From NCBI GenBank assembly GCA_963784175.1, contig CAWAQJ010000016.1, positions 1 through 64,000 on the forward strand: a stretch of 64,000 nt of DNA, given 5' to 3'. The notes below the pieces were generated by a model. It saw only the letters and a list, made by a program, of their open reading frames with translations, ran no database searches and was not told the DNA's origin. Of this stretch, positions 9,117-17,675 are shown in pieces. Origin of the DNA: JAIBJN01 sp963784175. Lineage in GTDB: Bacteria; Actinomycetota; Thermoleophilia; Gaiellales; Gaiellaceae. Within the stretch, counting starts at the first letter, position 1, and the number at the start of each line of letters is the position of its first letter. Made by a program: the position numbers and the translations under genes.

Positions 9117-10010
9117 TTACGTCGCCTGGACGCCGTGCTCCTCGGTCTGACGCAGAAACGCGCCCACGACCTCGAGGTAGCGGTCGCTCTCCTCCAGCGC
9201 GGGCATGTGCGAGCTTTCCTCGAAGACGACGCCGCGCGCGTTCGGGAGACCGTCGAGGAGCGTGGCCGCGATCGCCTCGGTGCAGATGTCGTAGGCGCCC
9301 CGGGCGACCAAGGCGGGCACCGTGATCTCGCCGAGCCGGTCGCGCACGTCCCAGTCGCGCAGCTCGCCGGTCACGGTCCACTCGTTCGGGCCCACCATCG
9401 CGAGGTAGACCTCCGGGCCCTTCTCGGCGTACATGCGCGCGAGCTCCGGTGTCCCCTTGGCGCCGCGGTGGATGTAGTGGTCGTCGAAGACGCCCAGGGC
9501 CTCCCGGTACCCCGGGTCGTCGAACGTCCCGGCCTGCTCGTGGCGGTCGAGCACCTCGACGACGTCGGCGGGGAGCGCCGCCCGTAGGCGGCGCGCCTCG
9601 AACACCCATTCCTCGATGCTCGCCAGCGTCGAGCTCAGCACGAGGCTCGTGAGCCCGCCGTAGCCGCTGAGCGCGTGCTCGAGGGCCAGCTGGCCGCCCC
9701 ACGACGTGCCGAGGAGGTGGATCCGTTCGAGCTCGAGCTGGTCGCGCAGCGTCGCGAGCTCGTCGAGGAAGACCTGGACGCTCCAGTCGATGTCCTGCGG
9801 TCGGTCCGAGCTGCCGCAGCCGATCTGGTCGTAGAGCACGACGGCGCGGCCGCCCTCGGCCAGCCGCTCGAGGGGCGCGAAGTAGTTGTGCGTCGAGCCG
9901 GGCCCGCCGTGCAGGGCGACGAGCGGATCGCGGCCCTCGACGCTCTCCCCGACGATGCGGTACCACGTTCGGTAGCCGCGAAAGTCGATGAATCCCTCGC
10001 GGGCCTCCAC
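9117..10010 (-). CDS. Proline-iminopeptidase-like alpha/beta hydrolase
   Basis: 297 residues. The S33/alpha-beta-hydrolase signatures are an oxyanion-hole motif LVALHGGPGSTHNYF, the strand YDQIGCGSSDRP, the nucleophile elbow LLGTSWGGQLALEHAL (Ser of GTSWGG), an Asp in ARGAYDICTEA and the His in EESSHMPALEES. This set is typical of proline iminopeptidase-like and amino-acid amide hydrolases. The mscR/MBL pair lies directly upstream on the same strand (gap 2 bases), so the genes may be co-transcribed. The substrate cannot be assigned from sequence. Confidence 0.87.
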   Translation of the reverse strand: MEAREGFIDFRGYRTWYRIVGESVEGRDPLVALHGGPGSTHNYFAPLERLAEGGRAVVLYDQIGCGSSDRPQDIDWSVQVFLDELATLRDQLELERIHLLGTSWGGQLALEHALSGYGGLTSLVLSSTLASIEEWVFEARRLRAALPADVVEVLDRHEQAGTFDDPGYREALGVFDDHYIHRGAKGTPELARMYAEKGPEVYLAMVGPNEWTVTGELRDWDVRDRLGEITVPALVARGAYDICTEAIAATLLDGLPNARGVVFEESSHMPALEESDRYLEVVGAFLRQTEEHGVQAT

Positions 10011-10012
10011 GC

Positions 10013-10744
10013 CTAGGCGCGCTCGACCTGCGAGCCGCCGACGATGGCGTCACGCCCGTCGGCGTAGCGAACCCAGGCCTTGTGCGTCCCGTCGTAGTCC
10101 GGCCCCCAGAGGACGAGCGTTGCCTCCTCCCCCCGCACCCGGCACGGCTCCGAGCCCTCCGGGTCCAGGCCCCTCCAGACGCGGACGAAGGGATTCGTCT
10201 CCAGCTCGTCCGCGACCGTGGTCGGCTCCCTGTGGCCCGGGTGCAAGCGGGTTTCGGGCGGCAGGGCCAGCAGCACGTCCATGATCGAGTGCACCTGCTC
10301 GGGATAGCCGTTGGGGCCGCCGCCCGCCGTGCCGCCCACCGTGCCCTTGAAGAGGCAGTCGGCGGTCAGACAGCCGGTCCCGTCGAAGAGGAAGGCGACG
10401 TGGTCCGGGCAGTGGCCGGGCGTGTAGAGCGTCTGGATCTCGAGCTCGCCGGTCGTGAACGTGTCCCCGTCGGAGAGCCGCTCGTCGGCCTCGACGGCCG
10501 TGTCCGGATGCGCGAGGAGCGGCACCCCGTGACGCGCCGCCAGCGCCTCGATCCCGACGACGTGGTCCGGATGCCCGTGCGTGCAGAGGACGTGGGTGAG
10601 GACGATCCCCTGCTCCTCGACGATCCGCTCGAGCCCCTCCTCGAGCCCGTTGGCGTCCACCAGGACGCCGCTTCCGCCCGGCCCCTCCGCGACGAGGTAG
10701 GCGTTCGAAAGCCAGTCCGGATGCTCGACGCGCTCGACGATCAT
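10013..10744 (-). CDS. MBL-fold metallo-hydrolase, putative S-formylmycothiol (formyl-thiol) hydrolase
   Basis: 243 residues. The metal site THGHPDHVVG (HxHxDH), a His in YTPGHCPDHVAF, an Asp in LTADCLF and a His in LHPGHREPT define the glyoxalase-II-like MBL fold. Its ATG overlaps the stop of the upstream alcohol dehydrogenase gene (ATGA), so the two are translationally coupled. In mycobacteria the mycothiol-dependent formaldehyde dehydrogenase gene mscR is likewise followed by an MBL gene. I infer that this enzyme hydrolyses the formyl-thiol product to formate. The biochemical role is not proven by sequence. Confidence 0.8.
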   Translation of the reverse strand: MIVERVEHPDWLSNAYLVAEGPGGSGVLVDANGLEEGLERIVEEQGIVLTHVLCTHGHPDHVVGIEALAARHGVPLLAHPDTAVEADERLSDGDTFTTGELEIQTLYTPGHCPDHVAFLFDGTGCLTADCLFKGTVGGTAGGGPNGYPEQVHSIMDVLLALPPETRLHPGHREPTTVADELETNPFVRVWRGLDPEGSEPCRVRGEEATLVLWGPDYDGTHKAWVRYADGRDAIVGGSQVERA

Positions 10745-11847
10745 GCGAAGTCGATCACGCTCCGGATGCCGTCGCCGGCCTCCATCAGCTCGAAGCCGCG
10801 GTTGACGTCGTCGAGCGTCAGCTTGTGCGAGACGAAGGAGTCGACGTCGATCTCCCCCGCCAGGTAGCGCTGCACGTACGCGGGCACGTCCTCGCGGCCC
10901 TTGCAGCCGCCGAAGGACGAGCCGGCGATCCGGCGCCCGGTGATGAGGAAGCGGGGGACGACGTTCAGGGTCTCGCCCTTGCCGGCCACGCCGCACATCG
11001 TCGCCAGGCCCCAGCCCATGCGTGCCGATTCGACCGCCTGGCGCATGACGCCGACGTTGCCGGTGGCCTCGAACGTGTAGTCGGCGCCGAAGCCGCCGGT
11101 CATCTCCAAGACCTGCTCCACGACCCCTTCTCCCCCGGGGAGCGTCTCCGTCGCGCCGTGGTGCGGGGCGAGCGCCAGACGGCCCTCGGCGACGTCCACG
11201 GCGATGATCCGCCCGGCGCCGGCGAGCCGGCAGCCGACGACGGCGCCGAGCCCGACCATGCCCATGCCGAAGACGACGCAGGTCGAGCCGGGCTCCACCT
11301 TGGCGGTGTTGAGCGCGGCGCCGATCCCGGTGGAGAGGCCGCAGGCGAAGAGTGCGGCGCGATCGAGCGGAGCCTCCCTGTCGACCTTGGCCAGCCCGAT
11401 CTCGGGCATCACCGTGTACTCGGCGAAGGTGGACGTGCCCATGAAGTGGCGAACGGGCTCGCCGTCGCGGGAGAGCCGGGGTGTCCCGTCCGGGAGGTAG
11501 CCCTGGTTCTGCATGTCCCGGACGGCGAGGCACAGGCTGATCCCGGGCTGCAGGCAATGGACGCACTCGCCGCATTGCGGGGCGAAGAGCGTGACGACGT
11601 GGTCTCCGGGCTCGACGAGGGTGACTCCCTCCCCGACGGCCTCCACCACCCCGGCGCCCTCGTGGCCGAGCACGGTGGGCGAGTAGCCGGACGGATCGGC
11701 GCCCGAGGCCGTGTAGAGATCCGTGTGGCAGACGCCGCAGGCGACGAGCCTGACGAGCACCTCCGCGGCCTTCGGCTCGGCCAGGTCGAGCTCCTGGACG
11801 ACCAGGGGGCTACCGAACTCCTCGAGGACCGCGGCTCTGATCTTCAC
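10741..11847 (-). CDS. mscR: Zinc-dependent class III-type alcohol dehydrogenase, putative S-(hydroxymethyl)mycothiol dehydrogenase
   Basis: 368 residues. Catalytic zinc ligands are seen in ACGVCHTDLY and LGHEGAGVVEAVG. The structural zinc loop is CGECVHCLQPGISLC, and the Rossmann fold is CVVFGMGMVGLGAVVGCRLA. GSSFGGCKGREDVPAYVQRY is typical of class III/formaldehyde dehydrogenases. The enzyme oxidises the hydroxymethyl-thiol adduct of formaldehyde to a formyl-thiol with NAD+. Coupling to an MBL-fold hydrolase favours the mycothiol version, which would feed formate to the formate dehydrogenase at 33-39 kb. A simple primary-alcohol dehydrogenase is the alternative. Confidence 0.82.
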   Translation of the reverse strand: MKIRAAVLEEFGSPLVVQELDLAEPKAAEVLVRLVACGVCHTDLYTASGADPSGYSPTVLGHEGAGVVEAVGEGVTLVEPGDHVVTLFAPQCGECVHCLQPGISLCLAVRDMQNQGYLPDGTPRLSRDGEPVRHFMGTSTFAEYTVMPEIGLAKVDREAPLDRAALFACGLSTGIGAALNTAKVEPGSTCVVFGMGMVGLGAVVGCRLAGAGRIIAVDVAEGRLALAPHHGATETLPGGEGVVEQVLEMTGGFGADYTFEATGNVGVMRQAVESARMGWGLATMCGVAGKGETLNVVPRFLITGRRIAGSSFGGCKGREDVPAYVQRYLAGEIDVDSFVSHKLTLDDVNRGFELMEAGDGIRSVIDFA

Positions 11848-11958
11848 CGCGGAAACGTAACCCAGCCGGCCGGGTTAGGGTGTGCCCGTCAACGCCCTCC
11901 GATCGGCGCGGGCTCACCGCATACGTGCCCGGGCGATCTCTCGACGACAGGAGGCGCC

Positions 11959-13518
11959 GTGAACCACCATGGCTCGGAAAGCTATTACGTCGTAGGCGAA
12001 GGCCTGCTCACGGAGAGCGGCGAGGGTCGCGACGAGACGCTGGCTGCCGCGCTCCCGGCAGCCGCGCCGCCGCCGCCGTTCCGCTTCTCGCGGATGGGGC
12101 CCGACGGAGCGGGACGCCAGCTCCCGACCCCCAACCGGAGGAAGGTCGCCGCGACGATGGCCGGCGGGGGCGGCGGGGCGTCGCAGATCCCGGCCGGCTA
12201 CACGTACCTCGGCCAGTTCGTCGACCACGACCTCACGTTCGACAAGACCAACGTGATGCTCGGCGAGGGCGTGTCGCCCGCGCAGCTGCTCCAGGCGCGC
12301 TCGCCGAGCCTCGACCTCGACTCCCTCTACGGCGCGGGGCCGACCGACCCGGCGTCGGCGAAGTTCTACGCACCCGACGGCCGCCACTTCAAGCTCGGCA
12401 GGACGTCGGCGATCGAGGGGATCCCACCCAAGCAGGGCCACGACCTGCCGCGGGGCGCGGGCCGCACGGTGGCCCAGAAGCGCAAGGCGATCATCCCCGA
12501 CCCACGCAATGACGAGAACCTCGCCGTCGCGCAGACGCACCTTGCGTTCATGCGCTTCCACAACCGCGTCCTCGACACGCTGCCCTCGTCGGTGCCGCAG
12601 AACCAGCGCTTCGCCCGCGCGCGCGAGATCGTCACGAAGCACTACCAGTGGATGCTCCGCACCGACTACCTGCCGCGGATCTGCGCGCCGGGGATCGTCA
12701 ACAACGTGTTCTCGAGCGGCCGGAAGGTGTTCGAGGTCGGCGCCGCGCCGACGGACGTCCCGACGATGCCGATCGAGTTCTCCGTGGCCGCCTTCCGGCT
12801 GGGGCACTCGATGATCCGGGAGGCGTACAACTGGAACCGCGTCTTCGACGACGGCTTCGGCGACCTCTTCCTCCTCTTCGAGTTCACGGCCGGGAGCGGG
12901 TCTCTCGGCGGCGCGCGAACGCTGCCGAGCAACTGGATCGCCGACTTCCGGCGGCTCTACGACTTCAAGGAGGCTGGGCGGAACGACCTCGCGGTGCCCG
13001 AGCCCAAGTTCAACCGGGCGATGCGCATCGACACGACCCTCACGCCCACGCTCCAGTTCGTCCCCGGCTTCGACTTCTCCGAGGCCAACCTCGCGTTCCG
13101 AAACCTGACGCGGGCGAAGATGGTGCGGCTCGCGACCGGCCAGCAGATGGCCACGTTCATGAAGAACAAGGGCGTGAACCTCACGAAGCTCACGAACGCC
13201 CAGATCCGCGACGGCAAGAACGGCGCCGGCCTCGGGGGGCTGACCCAGCCGCAGCGCACGGCGTTCCTCAAGGACACCCCGCTCTGGTTCTACATCCTGC
13301 GCGAGGCCGAGCTCAACCAGGGCAAGCTGAAAGCCGTCGGCGCGCGGATCGTGGCCGAGACGTTCCACCGTGCGATGGAGGGCAGCCAGCACTCGATCGT
13401 CCGCGACCCGGGCTGGCGGCCGACCCTCGGCCCCAACTCGACGACGTTCCGGATGGTCGACCTGCTCCTCTTCGCCTTCCGGGGCCAGAAAGCGCTCCTC
13501 AACCCACTCGGGAACTAG
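11959..13518 (+). CDS. Animal-type haem peroxidase family protein
   Basis: 519 residues from GTG 11959, preceded by a perfect AGGAGG (11949-11954). The peroxidase/cyclooxygenase superfamily is shown by the distal-His motif YLGQFVDHDLTFDKT, the substrate-side RTDYLPRICAPG, the proximal-His motif FRLGHSMIREAYNWN and the late AETFHRAMEGSQHSI. Proteins of this group use H2O2 to oxidise halides or organics; bacterial members are poorly characterised. No signal peptide is seen, so it is probably cytoplasmic. The metallophosphoesterase gene starts 2 bases after the stop, indicating an operon. Confidence 0.88.
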   Translation: MNHHGSESYYVVGEGLLTESGEGRDETLAAALPAAAPPPPFRFSRMGPDGAGRQLPTPNRRKVAATMAGGGGGASQIPAGYTYLGQFVDHDLTFDKTNVMLGEGVSPAQLLQARSPSLDLDSLYGAGPTDPASAKFYAPDGRHFKLGRTSAIEGIPPKQGHDLPRGAGRTVAQKRKAIIPDPRNDENLAVAQTHLAFMRFHNRVLDTLPSSVPQNQRFARAREIVTKHYQWMLRTDYLPRICAPGIVNNVFSSGRKVFEVGAAPTDVPTMPIEFSVAAFRLGHSMIREAYNWNRVFDDGFGDLFLLFEFTAGSGSLGGARTLPSNWIADFRRLYDFKEAGRNDLAVPEPKFNRAMRIDTTLTPTLQFVPGFDFSEANLAFRNLTRAKMVRLATGQQMATFMKNKGVNLTKLTNAQIRDGKNGAGLGGLTQPQRTAFLKDTPLWFYILREAELNQGKLKAVGARIVAETFHRAMEGSQHSIVRDPGWRPTLGPNSTTFRMVDLLLFAFRGQKALLNPLGN

Positions 13519-13520
13519 CC

Positions 13521-14777
13521 ATGGCAGACGATCTCAAGAAGTACCAGGAGGCTGTGAAGGCGGGGCTGAGCCACGCCTACGACAACCCCAACCTGACGGA
13601 GAAGACGTTCGACGTCGACCGCGACCGGCTGGTCATCTTCAGCGACCACCATCGCGGCTCGCGCGACGGCGCCGACGACTTCTGGCGCTGCGAGCGCTCG
13701 TACCACGCGGCGCTCGGCTACTACCTCGAGGGGGGCCACCGGCTCTACCTCCTCGGCGACGTCGAGGAGCTCTGGGAGAACGGGCACGACGAGGTGCTGA
13801 AGGCCTACGCCAACACCCTCGCGCTCGAGCAGGAGTACCACCGCGCCGGCCGCCTCGAGCGCTTCTGGGGCAACCACGACGACTCCTGGCGTCACGAGGG
13901 CGAGGTCGAGAAGTACCTCCACAAGCTCTACCCGAAGCTCGTCGTCCACGAGGCGATGCGAATCCGGATCGTCGACGGCGACAAGCCGCTCGGGATCCTC
14001 TTCCTCGTGCACGGCCACCAGGGGACGATGGACAGCGACCGCTTCTCCGGCGTGTCGCGTCTCGTCGTCCGCCACGCGTGGAGGCCGTTCCAGCGGAAGT
14101 GGAAGATCCCCTCGACGACCCCGTCGCGCGACTACGCGCTCCGCGCGCGGCACGACGACGCGATGTTCCAGTGGGCGCGCAAGCGTCCGGAGCGTCTCGT
14201 GCTCATCGCCGGCCACACGCACCGCCCGGTCTTCAGCGACCCGAAGGTGAGGACGGAGCGAACGCCGGACGAGGTCGACGTCGAGCTCAAGCGCCTCCGC
14301 GAGGCGGCCGACGCGACGCCGGACGGCCTCGGATCGCTCCGCGCCGAGTACGAGCTCGTGCGCACGGCGCAGTTCGGGGACCCGCCGAAGAAGATGCCGC
14401 TCCCGTGCTACTTCAACACGGGCTGCTGCTCGTACGGCGACGGGGACGTGACCGGCATCGAGATCGCCGACGGCAGGATTCGGCTCGTCCGGTGGCTCGA
14501 CGACGACTCGGCGCCGAAGGTCAAGATCCTGGCGGACGAGCCCCTGCGGGAGATCCTCGCCGCCGTCGAGGGCTCGCACACACTGAGGAGCGGGCGACCG
14601 CAGGCGCTGCTCCAGGGCTACTCGCCGAAGACGTGGCTCCAGCGCGCGAGCGTCCACTCGACGCCGAGCGGGAGCTCGCCGCGCGCTGCGGCGATCGCCT
14701 CGGCGATGCTCTCCCCGCCGCCGAGGGCCGAGCGCCGGTCTCCCTCCGGGCTCTCGAACGTGGCGTTCAGGAGGTAG
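13521..14777 (+). CDS. Calcineurin-like metallophosphoesterase
   Basis: The dinuclear-metal motifs occur in order: VIFSDHHRGSRDG, YLLGDVEELWENG (GDxxE where GDxxD is usual), RFWGNHDDSW, FLVHGHQGTMDS and LIAGHTHRPVFSD. A Cys-rich PCYFNTGCCSYGDGDV follows. This resembles the UDP-2,3-diacylglucosamine-hydrolase-like branch, but the substrate is unknown. Coding quality drops after about residue 355 (REILAAVEGSH). The last ~65 residues are Ser/Ala/Pro-rich and lie antisense to a plausible small gene (14618-14845), so the real C-terminus may be shorter if there is an indel. It is co-transcribed with the haem peroxidase. Confidence 0.85.
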   Translation: MADDLKKYQEAVKAGLSHAYDNPNLTEKTFDVDRDRLVIFSDHHRGSRDGADDFWRCERSYHAALGYYLEGGHRLYLLGDVEELWENGHDEVLKAYANTLALEQEYHRAGRLERFWGNHDDSWRHEGEVEKYLHKLYPKLVVHEAMRIRIVDGDKPLGILFLVHGHQGTMDSDRFSGVSRLVVRHAWRPFQRKWKIPSTTPSRDYALRARHDDAMFQWARKRPERLVLIAGHTHRPVFSDPKVRTERTPDEVDVELKRLREAADATPDGLGSLRAEYELVRTAQFGDPPKKMPLPCYFNTGCCSYGDGDVTGIEIADGRIRLVRWLDDDSAPKVKILADEPLREILAAVEGSHTLRSGRPQALLQGYSPKTWLQRASVHSTPSGSSPRAAAIASAMLSPPPRAERRSPSGLSNVAFRR

Positions 14778-14845
14778 GCGTTGAAGAGGCGGACGCGGGG
14801 CCTGCGGTTGCGCCTGAACGGATGAACGAGTGCGGCTGTGGACAT
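14618..14845 (-). CDS. Small protein of unknown function (75 aa)
   Basis: The composition is protein-like: RVRLFNAYLLNATFESPEGD, then a helix-rich AIAAARGELPLGVEWTLARW ending in SHVFGE. The codon pattern favours this strand over the opposite frame. It overlaps the 3' end of the metallophosphoesterase gene tail to tail by 160 bases; probably only one of the two is coding across the overlap. I do not recognise a family. Confidence 0.4.
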   Translation of the reverse strand: MSTAALVHPFRRNRRPRVRLFNAYLLNATFESPEGDRRSALGGGESIAEAIAAARGELPLGVEWTLARWSHVFGE

Positions 14846-14963
14846 CGGAGGTCTCCCTGAGGTCGTTGAAGCGATGCCTGCATGGTCGTCCAGCAGCGGC
14901 CCGTGGGCCAGGGAGCCAGCCAGCGTTCCGCAGTGCGGATACCCGCACGGATCCGGATGGACA

Positions 14964-15001
14964 GGCGGGCCCCGGGGAGTGGAGTCTCGGTGGGGCCCGC
15001 C
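14964..15001 (-). terminator. Hairpin terminator downstream of the SIMPL lipoprotein gene
   Basis: A perfect 10-bp stem, GGCGGGCCCC (14964-14973) pairing with GGGGCCCGCC (14992-15001), has an 18-nt loop and lies 23 bases past the stop of the minus-strand gene. There is no strong T tract, as is common in high-G+C actinobacteria. Confidence 0.6.
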
Positions 15002-15023
15002 CGTCCTTGAGGAGGAGCGTGGG

Positions 15024-15797
15024 CTAGTCGATCGCGAACGTGACCGTGAGCGTCGCGCCGACGTCCTGCGTCCCCGGCTCGATCGCCACGTCGGCCGCAG
15101 CGGCTTCGGCGCGGTCGTAGAGGGGCACCACTCCGCCCCCTCCGCCGCCCTCGACGATCGCGATCGGAGCGCCGAGGCTCACGCCTGCCTTCTCCGCGAT
15201 GGCCTCGGCACGCGCCCTCGCGTCGTCGAATGCGGCGTCGACCGCGTCGGCGTACTGGCTCTCCGCGTCGGAGACCGTCAGCGTCGGGCCGTAGACCTGG
15301 TTCGCCCCGGCGGCGACCGCCGCGTCGACGGTCGGGCCGGCCTGGTCGAGGTCGCGGATGGTCGCCCGCACCGTGTTGGAGGCGTCGTAGCCCGTCACCG
15401 AGAGCCCGTCGTCGCCGGTGCGGGGATAGACGGAGACCTGCTCGGTGCGCAGGTCGTCCTCGGCCACGCCTGCCTCGCGAAGCGCGGCCACGACCCGCTG
15501 GGTCGCCTCGGTCGCATCGGTGAGCGCCGCAGCGGCAGTGTCGGCCGACGCCTGGACGCCGAAGGACCACTCGGCGACATCGGGCGTGACCTTCACGGAG
15601 CCGGTGCCGACGACGGTGATTCCCGCGGTCGAGACCGACGCGCCCGCGGCGACGGACTCGGCGGACATGCCGGCCGCCAGGACACCGCTCTCGAGACCCC
15701 CGACGGCGGTGCCGCCCGAGCCCTCGTCGTCGCCGCTGCAGCCGGCCGCGAGGACGGCTACGGCAAGGACGACGGCTGCGATCGCGCTCCTGGTCAT
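15024..15797 (-). CDS. SIMPL-domain (DUF541) lipoprotein
   Basis: 257 residues from ATG 15797, which has an AGGAG ribosome site. The lipoprotein signal is IAAVVLAVAVLAAGCSGDDE (lipobox LAAGC). The SIMPL domain begins ITVVGTGSVKVTPDVAEWSF, continues with ALREAGVAEDDLRTEQVSVY and ends with the family motif ARARAEAIAEKAGVSLG. It is an outer-face membrane-anchored protein; SIMPL proteins are linked to oxidative stress or mechanics, without a firm activity. The frame is open upstream to 16133 without a stop, but the lipoprotein start is much the better choice. Confidence 0.83.
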   Translation of the reverse strand: MTRSAIAAVVLAVAVLAAGCSGDDEGSGGTAVGGLESGVLAAGMSAESVAAGASVSTAGITVVGTGSVKVTPDVAEWSFGVQASADTAAAALTDATEATQRVVAALREAGVAEDDLRTEQVSVYPRTGDDGLSVTGYDASNTVRATIRDLDQAGPTVDAAVAAGANQVYGPTLTVSDAESQYADAVDAAFDDARARAEAIAEKAGVSLGAPIAIVEGGGGGGVVPLYDRAEAAAADVAIEPGTQDVGATLTVTFAID

Positions 15798-16133
15798 TCG
15801 CTCCTCCGATCTCGTTTCGAGCTTCGACGGGAGGAGCGGCCCGGAAGTTCCCGGGCTCAGGCCGTGCATGCCGGCCAGCAGCTCGTCGAGCACCTTCTCG
15901 GCGCGCTCGCCGGGCGAGACGAGGGCAAGGCGTAGAGCGCACCCCACGCAGGGCGCGGGGAGCACGGAGGCCGCGAGCGCGACCCGGCGGAGCAGCGCGC
16001 GCCGATCCTCGACCTCGCGCTGACGCCGTGCGCAGAACTCGGCGAAGCGCCCCTCCGGTGTGTCGAGCCAGCCGCGGAGCTCGCACTCGAATGTGCTCCA
16101 GCGCGCTTCCCGGAAGCTCGGCGGCGTCCCCAC
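15798..16133 (-). other. Open, protein-like stretch upstream of the SIMPL gene
   Basis: This stretch is in the SIMPL frame and has no intervening stop. It encodes about 112 residues starting at ATG 16133, including FAEFCARRQREVEDRRALLR and a CVGC motif in PAPCVGCALRLALV, then ERAEKVLDELLAGMHGLSPG. It reads like real protein but ends by running into the SIMPL ribosome site. It may be a separate small gene whose stop was lost to an indel, or an N-terminal extension. An iron-box-like site lies just upstream at 16147-16165. Confidence 0.35.
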
Positions 16134-16146
16134 GGAGCCGCGAAGC

Positions 16147-16165
16147 GTATGTAAGGCTTACCTGA
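16147..16165 (-). promoter_or_regulatory. DtxR/IdeR iron-box-like site
   Basis: Read on the minus strand the site is TCAGGTAAGCCTTACATAC, 13 of 19 positions matching the IdeR consensus TTAGGTTAGGCTAACCTAA as I recall it, with a clean GTAAG/CTTAC inverted repeat. A related half-site (AAGGTAAGGC) lies at 16171-16180. It sits between the LVIVD gene stop and ATG 16133, where it could act on the minus-strand gene downstream. Confidence 0.35.
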
Positions 16166-16195
16166 CCGTCAAGGTAAGGCTGGCCGACAGAACTA

Positions 16196-17587
16196 TCAGT
16201 CGCCGCGCCTCTTCTTCCGCTTCTCGTCCGGCCAGATCTGAGTCTGCGGGTTCAGCCTCCCGACGTCCTCGGCCTGCCACCGGAGCTTGTCCTTGAGCTT
16301 GTACACCTTCAGGCCCTTCGTGATGTCGGTCTGGTAGATGAAGCCGTTGTACCAGTAGCTCCCCCAGGCGCCTCCGAGCGTGAGCGCGGCCGGATCGAGC
16401 GGGAGCGGATCCGCCCAGGCGACCGTCTTCGCGCGACGCGGATCGGTGAAGTCGACGACCCAGGTCCCTGCCTGGTAGTTGCCGGCCACGAGCACGTCGC
16501 GGTTGCGAATCGGCACCACGTTGTAGTTGTGGATCGTGCAGTTCTCGACCGCGGACTGGGCCCGCGGAAGCACCCACGTCCCGAGGAGCGCGCCACTCGC
16601 GGTGTCGAAGAAGAAGATGCTCTTGAAGAGCGCCGGATCGCCGGCCTCGCACTCGGGCCCGACGCCGCCGCCGGGCTCCCAGCCCATCACGGTCACGTCG
16701 CCGTCCCAGGAGAGAGCGGCCGAGTGCCAGCCCGTGACGCCGGGCGTCGTGAACGCCCGCAGGCGCACGGGCTCGGCCGGGTCGGAGATGTCGAAGACGA
16801 TCGCCTGCATGCCGGCGCACACGGCGAGCCGCTGCTTCTTCGTCAGCAGGACGCCGATGTCGTGGCACGAGTGCCCGCCGGCCAGCGGAACGTCCGCGAT
16901 CGCCCGCGCGTCCTCGGGATGGTCCAGGGGCACTTCGACGATCTGGAACTTGTCGTGCTCCACGGAGCACTCGTGGCGCCAGACAGGGTCGTTGTCGTAG
17001 ACCGGAGCGGTGGCGCTGGCGGAGACGTAGAGCAGCACGCGGTTCCGCTTCGGGTCGGGGACGACGGTGTGGGTATGGGAGCCGCAGTCGGTCGCGACGG
17101 CGGCGACCAGGTCGTCCGCGCTCGCCCGCTTCGCCTTTTTCACCTCGAAGATCTGGATGCCCTCGAAGCCCGAGGCCGCCGGGGGCGCGTCGCACGTCTC
17201 CTCGGGCGTGGCGGCGGCGACCGGGGTGTCGATCGAGCGGAAGACGAGGTTCTTGTAGACGCCGATGTCGCCCTGGAACGTGCCGCAGTCGACCTCGGCG
17301 ACGGCCTTCGGCTTCCTCGGCCTGGAGATGTCGACGATGCGGAACCCGCCGTTCCACGTGCCCTGGTAGGCGTAGTCATCCTGGAAGGCCGCGTCCGTGA
17401 AGAACGCCTCCCCGAACGTGACCACCGGCCGGTTGTCGCCGGTCGAGCCAACCAGCCTGAGGTTCGCGGAGCGGACCTCGTCGTCGCGCGGCTTGCCGTT
17501 CCGCGTACTGCCGGCCGGCATCGCGGCCACGACGAGCACCACGCTCAGGATGAGCCCGAGAACGAGCGATCGGTTCCGAATTCGCAT
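16196..17587 (-). CDS. Secreted LVIVD-repeat beta-propeller-like protein
   Basis: 463 residues. The signal peptide is LVLGLILSVVLVVAAMPAGS. Several repeats follow of the type NGGFRIVDISRPRKPKAVAE, KFQIVEVPLDHPEDARAIAD, AIVFDISDPAEPVRLRAF and TWVVDFTDPRRAKTVAW, which define the LVIVD repeat family. Conserved His/Cys patches (CGSHTHTVVPDP, GGHSCHDIGV) could bind a metal. The family is extracellular and its molecular role is unknown. A basic tail (KRKKRRGD) ends the protein. The gene is divergent from the GST gene at 17676. Confidence 0.8.
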   Translation of the reverse strand: MRIRNRSLVLGLILSVVLVVAAMPAGSTRNGKPRDDEVRSANLRLVGSTGDNRPVVTFGEAFFTDAAFQDDYAYQGTWNGGFRIVDISRPRKPKAVAEVDCGTFQGDIGVYKNLVFRSIDTPVAAATPEETCDAPPAASGFEGIQIFEVKKAKRASADDLVAAVATDCGSHTHTVVPDPKRNRVLLYVSASATAPVYDNDPVWRHECSVEHDKFQIVEVPLDHPEDARAIADVPLAGGHSCHDIGVLLTKKQRLAVCAGMQAIVFDISDPAEPVRLRAFTTPGVTGWHSAALSWDGDVTVMGWEPGGGVGPECEAGDPALFKSIFFFDTASGALLGTWVLPRAQSAVENCTIHNYNVVPIRNRDVLVAGNYQAGTWVVDFTDPRRAKTVAWADPLPLDPAALTLGGAWGSYWYNGFIYQTDITKGLKVYKLKDKLRWQAEDVGRLNPQTQIWPDEKRKKRRGD

Positions 17588-17675
17588 GTCTAGCCCCTTT
17601 TTTTGCGACCCCGAGGTGCGCCGATCCTAACGACGGCACACGACGAGTCAATCGATCTGAGACCATCGTCCTGCC

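Noticed and set aside
8353..10053. A single 566-residue fusion of hydrolase-like and reductase sequence
   Set aside because: Only the last 236 residues are reductase; the rest is Arg/Pro-rich shadow of the hydrolase gene encoded in another frame of the same strand.
10825..11958. N-terminal extension of the haem peroxidase frame
   Set aside because: It is antisense to the alcohol dehydrogenase gene. A perfect AGGAGG and GTG at 11959 mark the real start.
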